Assembly (NCBI GenBank): GCA_023014335.1
Contig: JAECYW010000006.1
Span: forward strand, 1 to 64,000
DNA length: 64,000 bases
Source of the DNA: Galerina marginata
Taxonomy: Eukaryota; Basidiomycota; Agaricomycetes; Agaricales; Galerinaceae
Reading direction: 5' to 3'
In this document: one piece after another, positions 10,764-23,246 of the stretch
How positions within the stretch are numbered: position 1 is the first letter of the stretch
Layout: every line of letters starts with the position of its first letter
Notes under the pieces: generated by a model
Databases searched by the model: none
Told to the model about the DNA's origin: nothing
The model's input: the letters and a program-made list of their open reading frames with translations, nothing else
Program-made: the position numbers and the translations under genes

Positions 10764-12460
10764 GCTGTTTTTTACGCACGTTTCGTCACCCAATGCCATA
10801 ATGACTTCTTCCACGTGCGTTTGCGTCGTTTCGTGTTTCCTTTACCCTCGGAGTGCCAGCGCTGAGAACGCTCGCTTACTTACCGGCGTCCCAGCTCTGT
10901 GATGCTTCAAGGTGGCAGGTAAGTTTATTTCAGCTTTAGCTCACTCTTTCCATCGTTCTCATCGTCATTTCGACATTCTAATCTCAACTACAGTACGGCT
11001 TTGCCACTTCGTCAGCGTACCACCTGGCCGCCTATTCAACATTCGGACGTGTTACCGTGATCAGATCAGCAACTTATAGTCTTTCACCCTGTCCAAATCC
11101 TTATATATGAAATTGCAAGCCATTTTTGCGCCAATGACGAGCATGAAAAACAATCGCTGAAGATCACAATTACGCCTTCGACTTGCCGCGTTTTCAGTGG
11201 ACGAAGGCGCCAACGCAAGCACTGTAGTTGATTGCGACAGGAGTCCACATGTATTAGTACTTTCTTTTTTCTTTCCGTGACTTTGATTTGACAATTGTTG
11301 TTTTGGCTTCATCCTCGCTTCTCGGTCTTCAACGGGTTATACCCTCCTGTATGTTTTACCCCGCCTTTTCAGAACATCTCATTTTCTCAGTCGATTCTTC
11401 GTCACTCTTTATAGGTACTCGAAACATTCTCGCTTTTGTCGCTCTTATCTCGATATTCCTCCAAAAGGAATTTTGAAAGGTAACTGCTTTCTCCTAATCA
11501 GGTGTAATCATCTTCGACGTTCTGACATATCTGCCAGTGTTCAAGTCAATGCCTGCAAAAAACGTTCGCGTTCGTCTAATCATTATCTTTTTTCATGGCC
11601 CTTTATCTCCAGTTGTTCAAATCTTTCCGTAGCGATTGTGAGTAGTACTATGTATATATGAGCATTACTAATGCGGACGGGTGTCTTTCTATTCTGCTTC
11701 TTAAGCTCTCCGTCTAGTAAAAGGCCCTTTATCAATCGAGCTACTATTCCTCGTGAGTTTTAATTTACTCTCCAGCTTCCGGAGGATCTCATGCGAGTCC
11801 TCTCGTAGATTATTTTTCCCAAACGATTTTGCTGGGGGTGTAATTCAGGCGAAAAAATTGGCGGAGAAGGCATTTTTCGTGCATCCGTCTGACAAACCGA
11901 TTCCATCGCTGGGGAAAGACTATCTTCCTCATTCCAGATGCCCTTCCGATGCCCTCTTCGACGTCGCCGCTCATGTATATCACTTTCTCAGTGATCTCAA
12001 CCACCCCACCTACAGGCTTCAGCGCCGGTAAGGCTGTGTCCATACGACGGCTACCACAACCAGATACCTCATGAATATTGCAGTGATTGATCCGTTATCA
12101 TCTCAAGCATCGCGTCCTAACAGTTGGAATGGATTACTTTTATCGGAATGTTTGAAATGGCCACGAAGAGCATTTGGGTTCGAACATGGCGCGTCACGGC
12201 ATCCTCTACCATCACATCTGTGTTTCATTCTCCACATACAATTCTATTCTGGCCCGAGAAGTTTATGATGTCGGATTCACTTGCGGACTCTAATCTCTTG
12301 GAATCCTCGATTCCTTGAAGGTCACGACGACTCGTGCAACGCCGCACATTCTTTTTCGCCTGTCGCCTCTCTTCCTGCCAGTGGCTTTTGGCTCCTTACG
12401 ATCTCTTGGATTTCATCAGCTAAGCTCCATATCTGGATTTACCAACAACCAGGCTCGGAT
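10764..12460 (+). repeat. Dispersed repeat family A, copy 2
   Basis: Aligns with 4945-6260 over nearly its full length. Shared words include TTTGCGTCGTTTCGTGTTTC, GCTTACTTACCGGCGTCCCAG, CGCATCTC-type spacers and GAAGGTCACGACGACTCGTGC. It lacks the MITE. Its frames are broken. It is about as diverged from copy 1 as from copy 3. Confidence 0.75.
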
Positions 12461-13155
12461 TATGCTGAGCCACCCTTTCTTTCGGGTCTGTGATCCTTCC
12501 GTTTTTAAAATACCCACTGACCCGTCGATCTCGCAGTGTCCTTGTACTAGGAACGGCGTTCTTCAGTGAGGGAATGAGGCAGCTCCGTAAGTGCCTCATA
12601 GTTTGTTGCTTTATCTGGATTCGAAGCTGAACACAGATCATCTTCTCGTAGCTTTTGATTTGCGTGCGCAGATACTACGCTGTTCTTTCGCAGCTTCGAC
12701 CTAAGGTTATTTGGAAATAACTTCCCAAACGCAGCGAGTACTAACTACTGATTAACTTATTTAACGCACCAGGAGGGGTTTCCGCACTTATAGATCCAGG
12801 TGGATTATTAGTGTTCTCGGAGACGTTAGCGGTAATAAATCATCCTTTAAATTGGACCAACGTAAGCTACTAATATATTGTTGCTTACTCAGTCAATCCA
12901 TAAAGCGTTGGACAGGTGTTTCCGCTCCTTTGGTTCGCGAAAATGAGGAGTATCCTCGCCTGCATCGCGAAATTTGACCAGCACTGTTGATTAATTAACG
13001 TTGATTGTTGCTGCGGCCAATATACATTGGCATCGCGGTTACTGTTCGATCTCTTAGCCTACATTAACCGTCTATTCAACATCTAAAGCCGACATAATTT
13101 AAAGTGCGTTACAGCTGTTCAATGGAGTATACAATTTTTTGAAGCTGACTCCCAA
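12461..13155. other. Intergenic, downstream of a 7TM gene
   Basis: The last ~100 bases (13083-13185) resemble 20640-20760, sharing TTCTGAAGCTGACT-like text and ATTATGCATT. This reaches into the 3' end of the 7TM gene on the minus strand. Otherwise nothing is recognised. Confidence 0.4.
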
Positions 13156-14395
13156 TTATGCATTACTCTTTTCGCCTGTAGCATCGACGTCCATTTCCCT
13201 TCTCGTGTTCCCTTCCATCTGGCTACTGTCACGACTCGCAGACTGTCCTTGAAATTCCAGGTGTGATACACGTGGAATATCGGATGACTGTGTGGTTACA
13301 TCGGGCGCGATGCAAACCCGAGCTACCACAATAGTTGGAGCAACGCCCTGTGTTACGGCCGGGTTATGACTATTCAGGGTAAGAAAATCCTTGACGTACT
13401 GCAATAATATTCGACAGGGAGCCTCCATAGTCGGTAAATGCGTAGTACCTCACTTCACTAGCATATGAGGGGCGGATGCTGCCGATAACCTGGAAAATTA
13501 ATGCGAGCGAGTAGACGGATCCCGATTGCACCAGAATTTCGACTATATGTTGGAAACGGCCTCTGGAGATAATTTCCTGACTAGTGACGGAATGTATTCT
13601 AAAGGCAATGAGGAGGGTTACCGCCATGGTGCAGACAAAGGATACACAAAACATGGCGGCTTGAATGGCACCGGCTAGACGAACTCCATTGCCCGTTGTT
13701 TCGTTATAACCTTCGGGCAAAATAATTACTAAGGCGATATTGAGTCCTTTTGGTGCGTTAGTCTATCTAATTAACGACATTACGCCTAGCAAAAAAGCCA
13801 CTCACCTAAATCTGCTATGAGAAGAAACACTGGCAGTGAGATCACTCGAAGCGAACGATTCCAGAAGAAGAAGCATCGCCATATCTGTCGGTTAATCAAT
13901 GGATGCCTACTAACATGGTAACTGGCCTACAAGGAGCACATCGGAAAGGATTATCATAGCCATTTGGGCAAGGATGCTGAGGATCGTTATCCATAGTGGG
14001 GCCGAAAACATCGCCTTAAAAGTGTCCTCTCGTGTCGCCCCGTTGGACACGGAAACGTTCTTTAACATGTACCATGAAATACTCAGCTGGATGACACAGC
14101 TGGCGTAAAGCGCAGTAATCACAGCAATTATCATATGCTGTCGAGTCGATTTTTTGGTTACTGTTGGTTCGGTTAATTTTGCCAGTCTTAAGAAATAAAT
14201 AGAAAATGACTTGCAATATAGGTACATAGTACCGATGTAGATAACGGTGTATGCTCCTGAAGCAATCAAATTATTCTCCCTTTAAGAACCGTAGAATTCA
14301 TCATTCTCACCAGTCAAGAATGTAAACATGAGCACGGAACTCAGGTTGGCACCGATATCTGCCTGTTGAATTGTGGATGAGATGGCTTTAGACAT
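13156..14395 (-). CDS. Basidiomycete multi-TM (7TM receptor-like) protein, 335 aa, 5 exons
   Basis: Exons on the minus strand: 14395-14311, 14256-13931, 13884-13806, 13728-13454, 13398-13156; total 1008 nt, phase closed. Seven hydrophobic segments are visible, beginning in MSKAISS...SSVLMFTFLT and including AVITALYASCVIQLSISW, LWITILSILAQMAMIIL, LRVISLPVFLLIADL, AMFCVSFVCTMAVTLLIAF and SGSVYSLALIFQVIGSI. The last is followed by the diagnostic GVAPTIVVARV. An IWRC motif follows TM3 or TM4, as in the paralogue at 23247. A long, polar cytoplasmic C-tail closes the protein. Known: such proteins are abundant in Agaricomycetes and mostly of unknown function. A receptor role is inference. Confidence 0.78.
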
Positions 14396-15494
14396 AATAT
14401 TGGATGGAAGATAACTTACGGCGGGAGATTCTATGCGACTTATATACGTTCAAGCATTGAGTTAACTGCAAATAGTTCGAAACCACAAGTTCAAAATACT
14501 CCTTCGTTCCCAGTGCCTGTCGGTGAATCAATCCACAAAGTTCCATGATGAGCTAAAATTAAACGATAAGATGCAGTGAAATCTATGTCATCCTATGGAG
14601 TGGCTCAGGATGAGAGGGAAAACGTAAACCGTCATACCCCTTTTTGAGAGCCATCCTTCATTCGTAATAATGTTGATCTTCTGTCGAGCATAGCCTAATC
14701 ATGGAACCTTGAGTTACGGTATTCTTAGTTTATTATACCCGCTTGGCCAAGCTCAAGCACTCCAATCGGTTCTGTAGGCAGTACCGTTGGCCAGAAAGTA
14801 AACGAGACACAAATGGCCTACATCCATAACTAAAAATGTAGACCTTAAAATTAATCATAAGGAAATGGTTTTCTGAAAGTCTTACGACAAGAAGGCGAGA
14901 TTAGGGCTTAGTTTTCGGAACTCAAACTAGTGGAGTATGTGCAGTGCATCGCTTCTGATGACCCAACAGAAGTGCGATTTGAACATAGTGGAAAATCAAT
15001 GATAAGCGCCCCAAGCGTCAGATTGGAGTATAATTACGATGTCATTTGGGGCAACAAACCGTCATTCCGTGAGTTCGGAAGTAGTTGGATCGTATCAAGG
15101 GCATATCACCCCGATAACCTCAAAGTTAGCAATATTCCCGATATGTGGCGATCTTCTAAAGCTATGTGCGCATAAAATGATTCCAAACCCGCAGACAATA
15201 GGGTCGGCAACATTGAACGCGTCTCCGAAAGCGGGTATAAATAGAAGACCGTTATAATTAGAACCTCAGATAAAGATAGGACAGCCGTATAATTAGCCTT
15301 CGGTAAACGGACACCAATTACCGAAAATCGCACGGGTGACATGCGCAGTGCGACCGTGCCTTGCCACATTTGTCTTTTTCTCTCTTCCACTGCTATGTAA
15401 CCGTCCCTCCATGTTCGACTTCCAATAATATCTGAGCTTATCAACGTCTCTTTCTCCTCACTGGAGGCTCATACACCCCAATCCCGCAGTTTGG
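14396..15494. other. Intergenic region between two divergent genes
   Basis: Shared upstream region of the 7TM gene (minus) and the PSD gene (plus). A minus-strand frame at 15106-15444 (112 codons) has no recognisable domain. A pyrimidine-rich run (TTTGTCTTTTTCTCTCTTCC, about 15369) precedes the PSD start and could mark its transcription start. Confidence 0.45.
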
Positions 15495-18400
15495 ATGTCT
15501 GCCCCCACTCCAGCCCCAACATCCGTGACGGTTCAGAAGAGGAACAAAATTCAGCGCGTGTTCAAGGCGGCGGGACGTTTACCGCGATTTCCAGCGATAA
15601 ATCTCAAACCTGGATTCCGCAACGGCATTGGCAGGAATGGAAACCCGTCGCCTAGCCCCGGAGAGGTGCCCGTGGTGGTACTGAAATTGCAGGTTCTAGG
15701 ATGTTCGAACCTTCCGGCAAAGGGTTCGATTAATCCGTGAGTTATATTCAAACTAGCTGAATCACGACTACAATCATGAACTGACTTGATCCTCTCTGTT
15801 CAGGTTCGTCGTCGTCTCTTTGTTGAACAAGAAATTCACCACTCCTGTGTCGAAACGAACTGCAGATCCAGTTTACGCGGTTCAAGATAACACCTTTGAC
15901 TACCCGATCTACCTCTCCCTTGCGGACCGCCTTGGGATCGTGGAGCTCGTCGTTTGGGATAAGCAAACGCTGACGAAGGAGTACGTAGGCGAGGTCTCTA
16001 TACCTTTCGAGGATTGGTTTGGAAAGGACGAAGATGGGAAGGAGAAGGAGCGGGCATATGGGTTTGAACAGCCTGGAAACGTGGTATGTCTTTTTCGTTT
16101 TCGTTTTTTTTACGACCAATCACTAATTGAATTGTTCAGGCTTTCTCTCTTAACCTCGTTTCTACGCGAACCAACGTCCAAACTACAGGCAGCATCCAAG
16201 TTAAACTCGGATTCGCACCAGCTACCGACGCCCACTCCCTGAATTCAATGGGATTCGAAGATGCTTACACCGAACTTCGACGACGTAAACGACCGTCGTT
16301 GATCTCTGCTCCACCCGTAAGCCCTCTTCCTCTTTCCCGTTTCTTCACATTCATCGCTCATCATTCTCCTTTCATTCTAACAGACGGAAGGCGTCGGCAC
16401 CATCCGCTCTCGCCCTGGTCCTCCCGTCCCAATTCAGTACGAAGACGACGGCGGGATCTCCTCCGACACGGACTCTGTTGACGAGAACGAAAACGTGGCA
16501 GACATAAATTTTCCTGCAGCCAAATCCGCGCCGAAACCATTACTGGACATATACGACCCGCCTTCAACCTCCGATATTTCGATTGTCTCTGCTCCCGACC
16601 CAGACGCACCATCCACGCCTATCCTGATGCCCAAGACCGAGACCGCCCAACGGAGGGTCGCGCTGCCTAGCACGCCGTTCAGGCTGCCAGTGCCCGCCAC
16701 GGAACTCCACGGTTCGTCAGTCTCGCCTGCGTCAGCCAATCTCAGTTCGACCCCTATCACGCCGGCCACACCCACCTCCTCTCCCCTCTCCTCCACGTCG
16801 CCGTCAATAGCGACGAGGTTCATCCCGAAGACGATTCTACGCAGGTTTTCGGGGCTGACGGGTGTCGGTGCTACTGCTGGAACCGGAGCTCAAAGCCAGG
16901 AATTATCACCGCCAACTGTGGTAAACGCAGACGTAGCTGCACGGGATGACGTGGCATCAGCATTGACAACTGTACTCCCGCCTATACCTCCTGAGCAAGC
17001 CAGCGGGGTTCCTAATCACATCGTCGACCGATCCGTCAACGGGTTAGGAGTCATGGGTGGGCTGTCGATCTCGGGAGTTGGTCCGTCTGTCGTTCCAGTT
17101 ACGGCTGCTGCTCCTGGAGGAGGCAACGTGGAGCTGGTAGGAACGAAGAGGAAGAGAGATTGGGAATCTAAGCACGCGAACGATATCATTGGTGTTGTGG
17201 TTTTGGAGGTGGAAGGTGCGGATGATTTGCCCGAGTGGCCGAACGGTATGTTCCTCTATTTTTTCTATTTTTTCTTTCTTTTTTTCTCTTTCTTTCTTTC
17301 TCGTATGTTCGATTATCATTCCTTCGGCCCGTTTAACATTCTATCTTCTCATATTCTGCCATTTTTGTCTTTTCCTGTGTTTCGGTTTGACGATGTTTTT
17401 TGACCCTTTCCTCATATTCCTCTTTAAATATCCTTTTCATATTCTCGAATCAAAAGCTAATCCACCTCTCTAGCGACTCACACAGGCTGGGACATGGACC
17501 CCTTCGTCGTCGTCGCCTTCTCGAAGAAAGTTTTTCGCACCCGCGTCATCAGGCACTCGCTCAACCCAGTCTTTGACGAGAAGCTGTTTTTTCACGTCCG
17601 TCGCTCCGAAACCGGCTTCCAGGTGCAGTTGACCGTGCTCGACTGGGACAAGCTCTCCGCAAACGACCTTGTTGGCGACGCTACCTTCGGGGTGAAGGAG
17701 CTAATCGATGACGTGGCGAAGCCTGATGAGGAGACGGGGCTGTATGCGGTTGGAGATGGGGACGAGCGGGGTCGCGAGAAGACGATGAGAGAGTTCAGGT
17801 TGGAGCTAGCGACGATCAAGGACTTGCCTGGGGGTGTGAAACCTGTCATCCGATTTCGGTACGTTTGACTTCCTTTCGTGTTTTTTCTGGAGTTGACTTA
17901 TTCCATTCCTAAGTGCACAATACCACCCATATGACGAGCTACGCCAGCGCTTCTGGCGGCACTACCTCGCCCAATACGACACCGACAACACCAACACCCT
18001 GTCCCGGCTCGAACTCACCGCCATGCTCGATTCATTAGGTTCCACCCTCACTCGTTCAACTGTATCCACGTTCTTCACTCGATATGGCAAGGACCCCAAG
18101 ATCGACGAGATCAGCATCGATCAAGCCGTCATATGCCTCGAGGAACAGCTGGCGCGTCCACGAGAGGAGCTGGACGTGAATGGAGTGGATGACGTGGCAG
18201 CCAGCAGCACCGCCGAGCCCGTCGTTATGATCGTTGGCGATCATGGAGAGGAAGTGAAGCTCGATTTGGATCAGAGCTTCGGAGCAATGCATTTCTCGGG
18301 TCCGCCGCATGTGGTTCTGAATGGGGCCGTACACACGACGCAGCCTATGCAAATGCTGTTGGAGCACGCTGCCGCTGGCGTTGGCGGTGTCAATTGGAAC

Positions 18401-20053
18401 GGGAATCCAGCTGACGGCGAGAGCGACGGTGAAGATAACATGTCAAACTCGACCCCCACTCCTCTCCAAGGTGTCCAAGCTGCCGCTCCTTCCAGCTCCG
18501 GAAAAGTCGAGCGTGTTGTCAACGTTCACAACTGCCCATTTTGCCATCGCCCTCGACTAGACTCGAAGCCGGCTATCGACGTCGTAACACATATCGCCCT
18601 CTGTGCGAGCCAAGACTGGACCAAGGTCGACCGCATCATGGTGGGCAACTTCGTCACCGCAAGTGAGGCTGAGCGCAAGTGGTACGTCCAAGTCATCATG
18701 GACGTAGCTGCGGGCGAATACAGGCTCGGAGCGGTATGTTTTTCGTGCATATATTCTACTTTCTTGTGATAGTGAGCTGATGTCTGTTCGTTATTCTCAG
18801 AATTCGGCCAATATTATCGTGCAGAATCGTACCACGGGGCTGCTGGAAGAAGAGAAAATGCAGGTATATGTGAGGCTCGGAATTCGGCTACTGTATAAGG
18901 GGTTTCTAAGCGAGATGGAGAGTGAAGGAGGTATGTTGGCTCGTTATTCTTTATTCCATCATCCTCTCTTACTGACTCGTCCTTTGTCTTCTAGCTCATC
19001 GGCTCCTCAAGGCCCTCTCGATCAAGCAGGGTATGAAGTACGACGACCCCGAGTCGGTCAAGGAAATCCCGAGCTTTATCGAATTCCACGGGCTCAACGT
19101 CGACGAACTTCTCGACCCTCTCGACTCATTCAGTACGTCATATCCTCTGTTCTAATTCCTTCTCACTGACGATGTTCTCTCTCAGAAACCTTCAACCAAT
19201 TTTTCTACAGGTTTGTCTCGTTTTTCTAATTCACCGCATATATACGTCTTAAAGCCTTTCTTCTCTCTCTTACAGGAAGCTCAAACACACTGCCCGCCCA
19301 GTTGACAGCCCCAACGACCCATACCGCCTTGTCAGCGGCGCCGACTGCCGCCTCCTCACCTTCGAGACCGTCAACCACGCCACGCGGCTCTGGATCAAAG
19401 GCCGCGAGTTCAGCGTCGCGCGTCTACTGGGCGAGGCGTACAAAGACGACGTGGAACGGTACTCGGGCGGTGCGCTAGCCATCTTCCGTTTGGCTCCGCA
19501 GGATTACCATCGGTTCCATTCGCCGGTGGAGGGCAGGATTGGGAAGATGACGTATATCGCTGGAGAATATTATACTGTCAACGTAAGTTTTCCGAACTGA
19601 ATATGTCTTATACTTTCTAATAATTGTCCTTGGGATTGTAGCCGCAAGCTATTCGGACTGCGCTAGACGTTTACGGCGAGAACGCACGAAAGATCGTGCC
19701 CATCCACAGTCCACAGTTCGGGCAGGTGATGGCAGTGTGCATCGGCGCGATGATGGTCGGCAGCATACGGACGACGGTCGAGGAGGGCGAGTACGTGCAG
19801 CGCGGGCAGGAGTTTGGGTATTTTGCTTTTGGTACGTGTCCATTCCCCATTTCTTATTCCCTATCCCCACTTTCATGAATGAATTCTGATGGTGCCTTTT
19901 TGATGATACTCAGGTGGTTCGACCATCGTGTTTCTCTTTGAGAAAGGCCGGGTTGATTGGGACGCTGATTTGTTGACCAATGGCCGTCGATGTCTGGAGA
20001 GTCTTGTTCGTGTTGGGATGGGTATCGGGCGAGGTAGGATAGTTGACGGATGA
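15495..20053 (+). CDS. PSD2: Phosphatidylserine decarboxylase proenzyme, C2-C2-EF-hand type, 1231 aa
   Basis: It decarboxylates phosphatidylserine to phosphatidylethanolamine using a self-made pyruvoyl group. Exons: 15495-15736, 15804-16083, 16140-16316, 16384-17245, 17474-17858, 17914-18733, 18801-18930, 18995-19132, 19186-19210, 19276-19582, 19642-19831, 19914-20053; 3696 nt, phase closed. Order: C2 domain (about residues 50-170), Ser/Pro/Thr-rich linker (about 230-490), second C2 (about 500-640, [10 protein letters not shown]), EF-hand-like region (about 665-710), Cys/His cluster (HNCPFCHRP...HIALC, about 855), catalytic domain from about 925. [12 protein letters not shown] and the GGST cleavage site (residues 1186-1189, Ser1188 as pyruvoyl precursor) are intact. 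C2 domains indicate membrane (Golgi/endosome) targeting by analogy with yeast Psd2. Complete and apparently functional. Confidence 0.95.
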
Positions 20054-20759
20054 TTTTTGAAGTTGACTTGGAACATTCACAGATACCACTCTTTCTGTCT
20101 ACGTTCTTAACTTACCTCCTTATGTATTTTAGTAATACGAAACCAAACCATTTAGCTGCTCAACCAACAAGCGAGTTCTAAGTTTATCTATGCTTATATG
20201 GTTTTCCGTCTACATTCAAAGTCGTGGTAATGTTCGTCTGACTGTACAAGATTTAGCCAGCGCTTACAATAGGATCTGGATTCTGAGAAACGCCTCGTTT
20301 TCCGAACCTATTGACATCCCACAGCCTTCTGCAGCGAATACCTCCACTACGTCGCACGCCGGATTTCTCTTGATTTCGGTCGCCAGATACGGCGAGTGGC
20401 TAATGTCAGTCACTCTTTCGAGCCTTCTGCATTTCTCGGTAATGGCCCTGTTTGAAGCATGAAACGCTTCTCGATGCCTGGTAGTCCGCCATTCGCGATT
20501 GCTATCGTGAACGCCTTGCGATCGCAGTACAATTGATCCAACTCTACAAATTTAGCAGGTTCGTGCGCTGGTTTTTCCTATCTAAATTTGAATTCCAGAG
20601 CATTGACGAGCGACATGTAGCGCGTGCAATATCTAAAGCCATTCATTATAAATGAAAGTACGTCGCAATGGTTTGGAGTGTACGATGTTCTGAAGCTGAC
20701 TACTAATTATGCATTGCTCTTATCGCTTGTAGGAGGGAAATTGGCATTGACATCCATTC
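20054..20759. other. Intergenic, 3' of PSD
   Basis: Nothing with gene character. The end (from about 20600) resembles 13000-13185 and leads into the family A fragment. Confidence 0.45.
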
Positions 20760-21165
20760 TCATTTGATTCCTCGTCCCCATTTATAGGTCTCAAATGTAT
20801 TCGCCTTTCTCGCCCTCACCTCGATATTTCTCCAAAATATATTTTGTAAGTAGTGCGTTTTTCAAATCGGTTCGACATTCTGGCCGAAAGCGTTTAGGAC
20901 GATAACAAGCAAGAAAGCTAGATCCAAGATCCTTCGGAGTCATCCTGGCGATTGTTTGGGTCTTAACCCGACTTTGCTGTCCCTATTCTCAGTCGTCAAA
21001 GGATCGTTACCTCCTGTATGTTTATCCCTTCTTCTCTTCTCGTCCCTTTTCTTATTCGAGAGCTAGGGTAGAAGTGCACGGTTTGTTCTGATGCTTTTTG
21101 AGTGTATTTAGAAGGAAATGTGGCGACCGAAGTTTATATTACCACTTTCGCGTCCTTCTTGTTCT
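20760..21165 (+). repeat. Dispersed repeat family A, fragment (copy 4)
   Basis: Matches the 3' half of copy 3 (31825-32135). Both contain CTCCAAAATA(T/A)A(T/A)TTTG, TCGTTA(C/T)(C/T)TCCTGTATGTTT and GAAGGAAATGTGGCG followed by TTTCGCGTC(C/T)TTCTT. It is non-coding now. Confidence 0.65.
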
Positions 21166-21454
21166 ACGAGATCGACATCGACAGGCTTTGTTTCGTAGCA
21201 CCGCCGGTCAGGTTCGTGCTTCGCCACGATCCTCCTTGAGGCTGAGTTGGACTTCGGCGCGTCAGGTCAGCTTTGGAGAGCCGATGTGGGGCGCGGGCTT
21301 AGCGACAGCACCACGGGGTACTGAGCGGCGACTACGATGTCTGCGAAAGTTGAACCCGGCGCAGCCTGGAACTGGCCGTTCCTCTGATGCGGCGAAGGGC
21401 GAGAGGCGGGATAGAAGATACGAATGACTAAATTAGTAAGTCTGCACCGCATCA

Positions 21455-22595
21455 TAGGTTCGCGGCGCCGTTGGGGTGGGTGTATGCGTCAACGTGGCGA
21501 AGTCGAGGCTGGTACAAAGAACTGAGAGCCGGAAATTGAGACTGGCGTCGAGAGGAGAGGAAAGGATTGGACCATCCTCCGTAGACCAGTCGTATTTGGA
21601 TTCGGATCGGTATTTCTCCCAGACGATAGCGCCATTCCCACTTCCTCCTCCTCCCAAATGTCGTTCCTACGGGGCCACCGTCTCCATCAGCAACGAAGAT
21701 AAGATGGTGCACAGCGACTGGATGGGCACGACGAGAACACGACTGAGGTTGGGGGGTGCGTGTGACAGTAGCGAGGGCTGCGATTGCGGGATTCGTTATA
21801 CCGAGGCTTCGCCTACTACACGCCTACGGAGGGGGCGGACGAGGATGGTGTTGAGCCGGGTCGTGGCGACAGTCGAGCGCAGATTGTGCAGATACAGCTC
21901 GATGCACAGATCCCGAAGACGGATCGAAGACGGCGGACGAGAAGTCGGTGGGTACTTGTGGAAGCCCGAGTAAAATAGCGGGAAAAACGCATAGAATACG
22001 GGAATCAAGTGCTTGAAGTACAACGCTGGCGCATGAATGCATGAAGGGCGGATGTGGAATAGGCAGAATAGCGCATTAACGACCTACACAACGCGACACG
22101 GTGGGTTTAACATTGACTTCAGAGGAAGAAATAGACCAGGAAGTACACACCTAGTCTCCTCGTTCCTCCATTAGCTCGTGTTCCCCTTCTAATGACGATG
22201 CAAGGTCGGTACTTTCGTGGATTCCTGTCAGGAGGGAACGATTCCTGGGGCGTGGCTTGTCATAATACGAGCAGAGTTCTTTGAAAATATTATGCAACAA
22301 TTTGAAAACCAAAAACCTTGTCTGCTTACCTTAAACTAGAACATGTGGTAAAACGAAAATACAGGAAAAACTAGGGGGCACATGTGCAGTGCGCAGCGTC
22401 GCACAAGTCGTTAGGATCCTAAGGCATAGAATATTCCCCCATAATAGAGGCTAGAAGTGTATACGGCATACAATATAGAATAGAAAGAGAATTGTAGGTG
22501 AAGGAAACGAACTTGCAAAGGTGACGGGTTGCGGAAGGAATCGATTTTGATGCCAACATGCAACACGTGACTAGTTCGAAAGACGCGACGCGACT
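21455..22595. repeat. Dispersed repeat family B, copy 1
   Basis: Shares an ordered set of blocks with 25055-26040, 36330-37390 and (3' end only) 41930-42240. Blocks are GGCGGACGAGGATGG..., CAGCTCGATGCACAGATCC, a GTACACACCTA(G)TCTC block, CGTCGCACAAGTCGTTAGGATC, and an end with CACGTGACTAGT plus GACGCGACGCG. The start (GTATGCGTCAACGTGGCGAAG, about 21480) also occurs in the tandem array at 33-36 kb. Read on the minus strand it has 5'-UTR-like and intron-like text, so it may derive from a minus-strand gene. No intact frame remains. Confidence 0.7.
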
Positions 22596-23040
22596 AGTTT
22601 CTCGAATTGGGAAGGTCTAACTTGAGGCATTTTCGGGAATATATCCCGTAATTCTCGTACAATTTCTCAAACGGTTCTACTTGACTGACCATTACATCCA
22701 GTGACATCAAAAGAAAGTGGGAAGACGACCTCGGTTTGGCAGTGTTAATTGGACCGGCGATGATCTGGCTGTGCCTCGACACCCGTTCTTAAGAATATGA
22801 CGGAGGTTTGATATCACTATCATCGTATTACTTAGCAGCTGAACTGACCAACAATTGGTCCAATAGCTGAACACCAGTTTTCTGAGGCAATTGAGATACA
22901 TGTATCTCTTGGGCGTGATCAATAGCTTGGGGCAGTTCCCTTAATGATTTACCATTTAAATCGGCACGAGAATAGGTACGCTGCGACCCTATAAACACAT
23001 CATGTTTGCTTAGACCACGACCATCAGTTTGTCGAAGTAA
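22596..23040. repeat. Local segmental duplication, copy 1
   Basis: About 22670-23040 matches 26310-26880: ATTACATCCAGTGA, TTGGCAGTGTT, AATTGGTCCAATAGCTGAAC and TTTCTGAGGC(A/T)ATT occur in the same order. A minus-strand frame (22828-23070, 80 codons) covers part of it, but its counterpart in the other copy is broken. I do not call a gene. Both copies sit upstream of a plus-strand multi-TM gene. Confidence 0.65.
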
Positions 23041-23246
23041 ATCTGTCGTTGCCTTGTTACCTCGTTCCATATTTTTTGCCGTTAAATAAACACCGCCTTT
23101 TTAGTTGAAACTCCCTACCTCTCACTTTTCGCATCCCGCCTCATACAGTATTAGTCACTGGGCTTTCTGTCTGAGACAGTACACCAGGACTGTTCGAGCC
23201 CAAGGACCTATCCAGGAATCCTGACTGTATACCTTCTACCGCAATC

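Noticed and set aside
15106..15444. Minus-strand 112-codon frame upstream of PSD
   Set aside because: No homology pattern or splice structure, and it overlaps the presumed PSD promoter.
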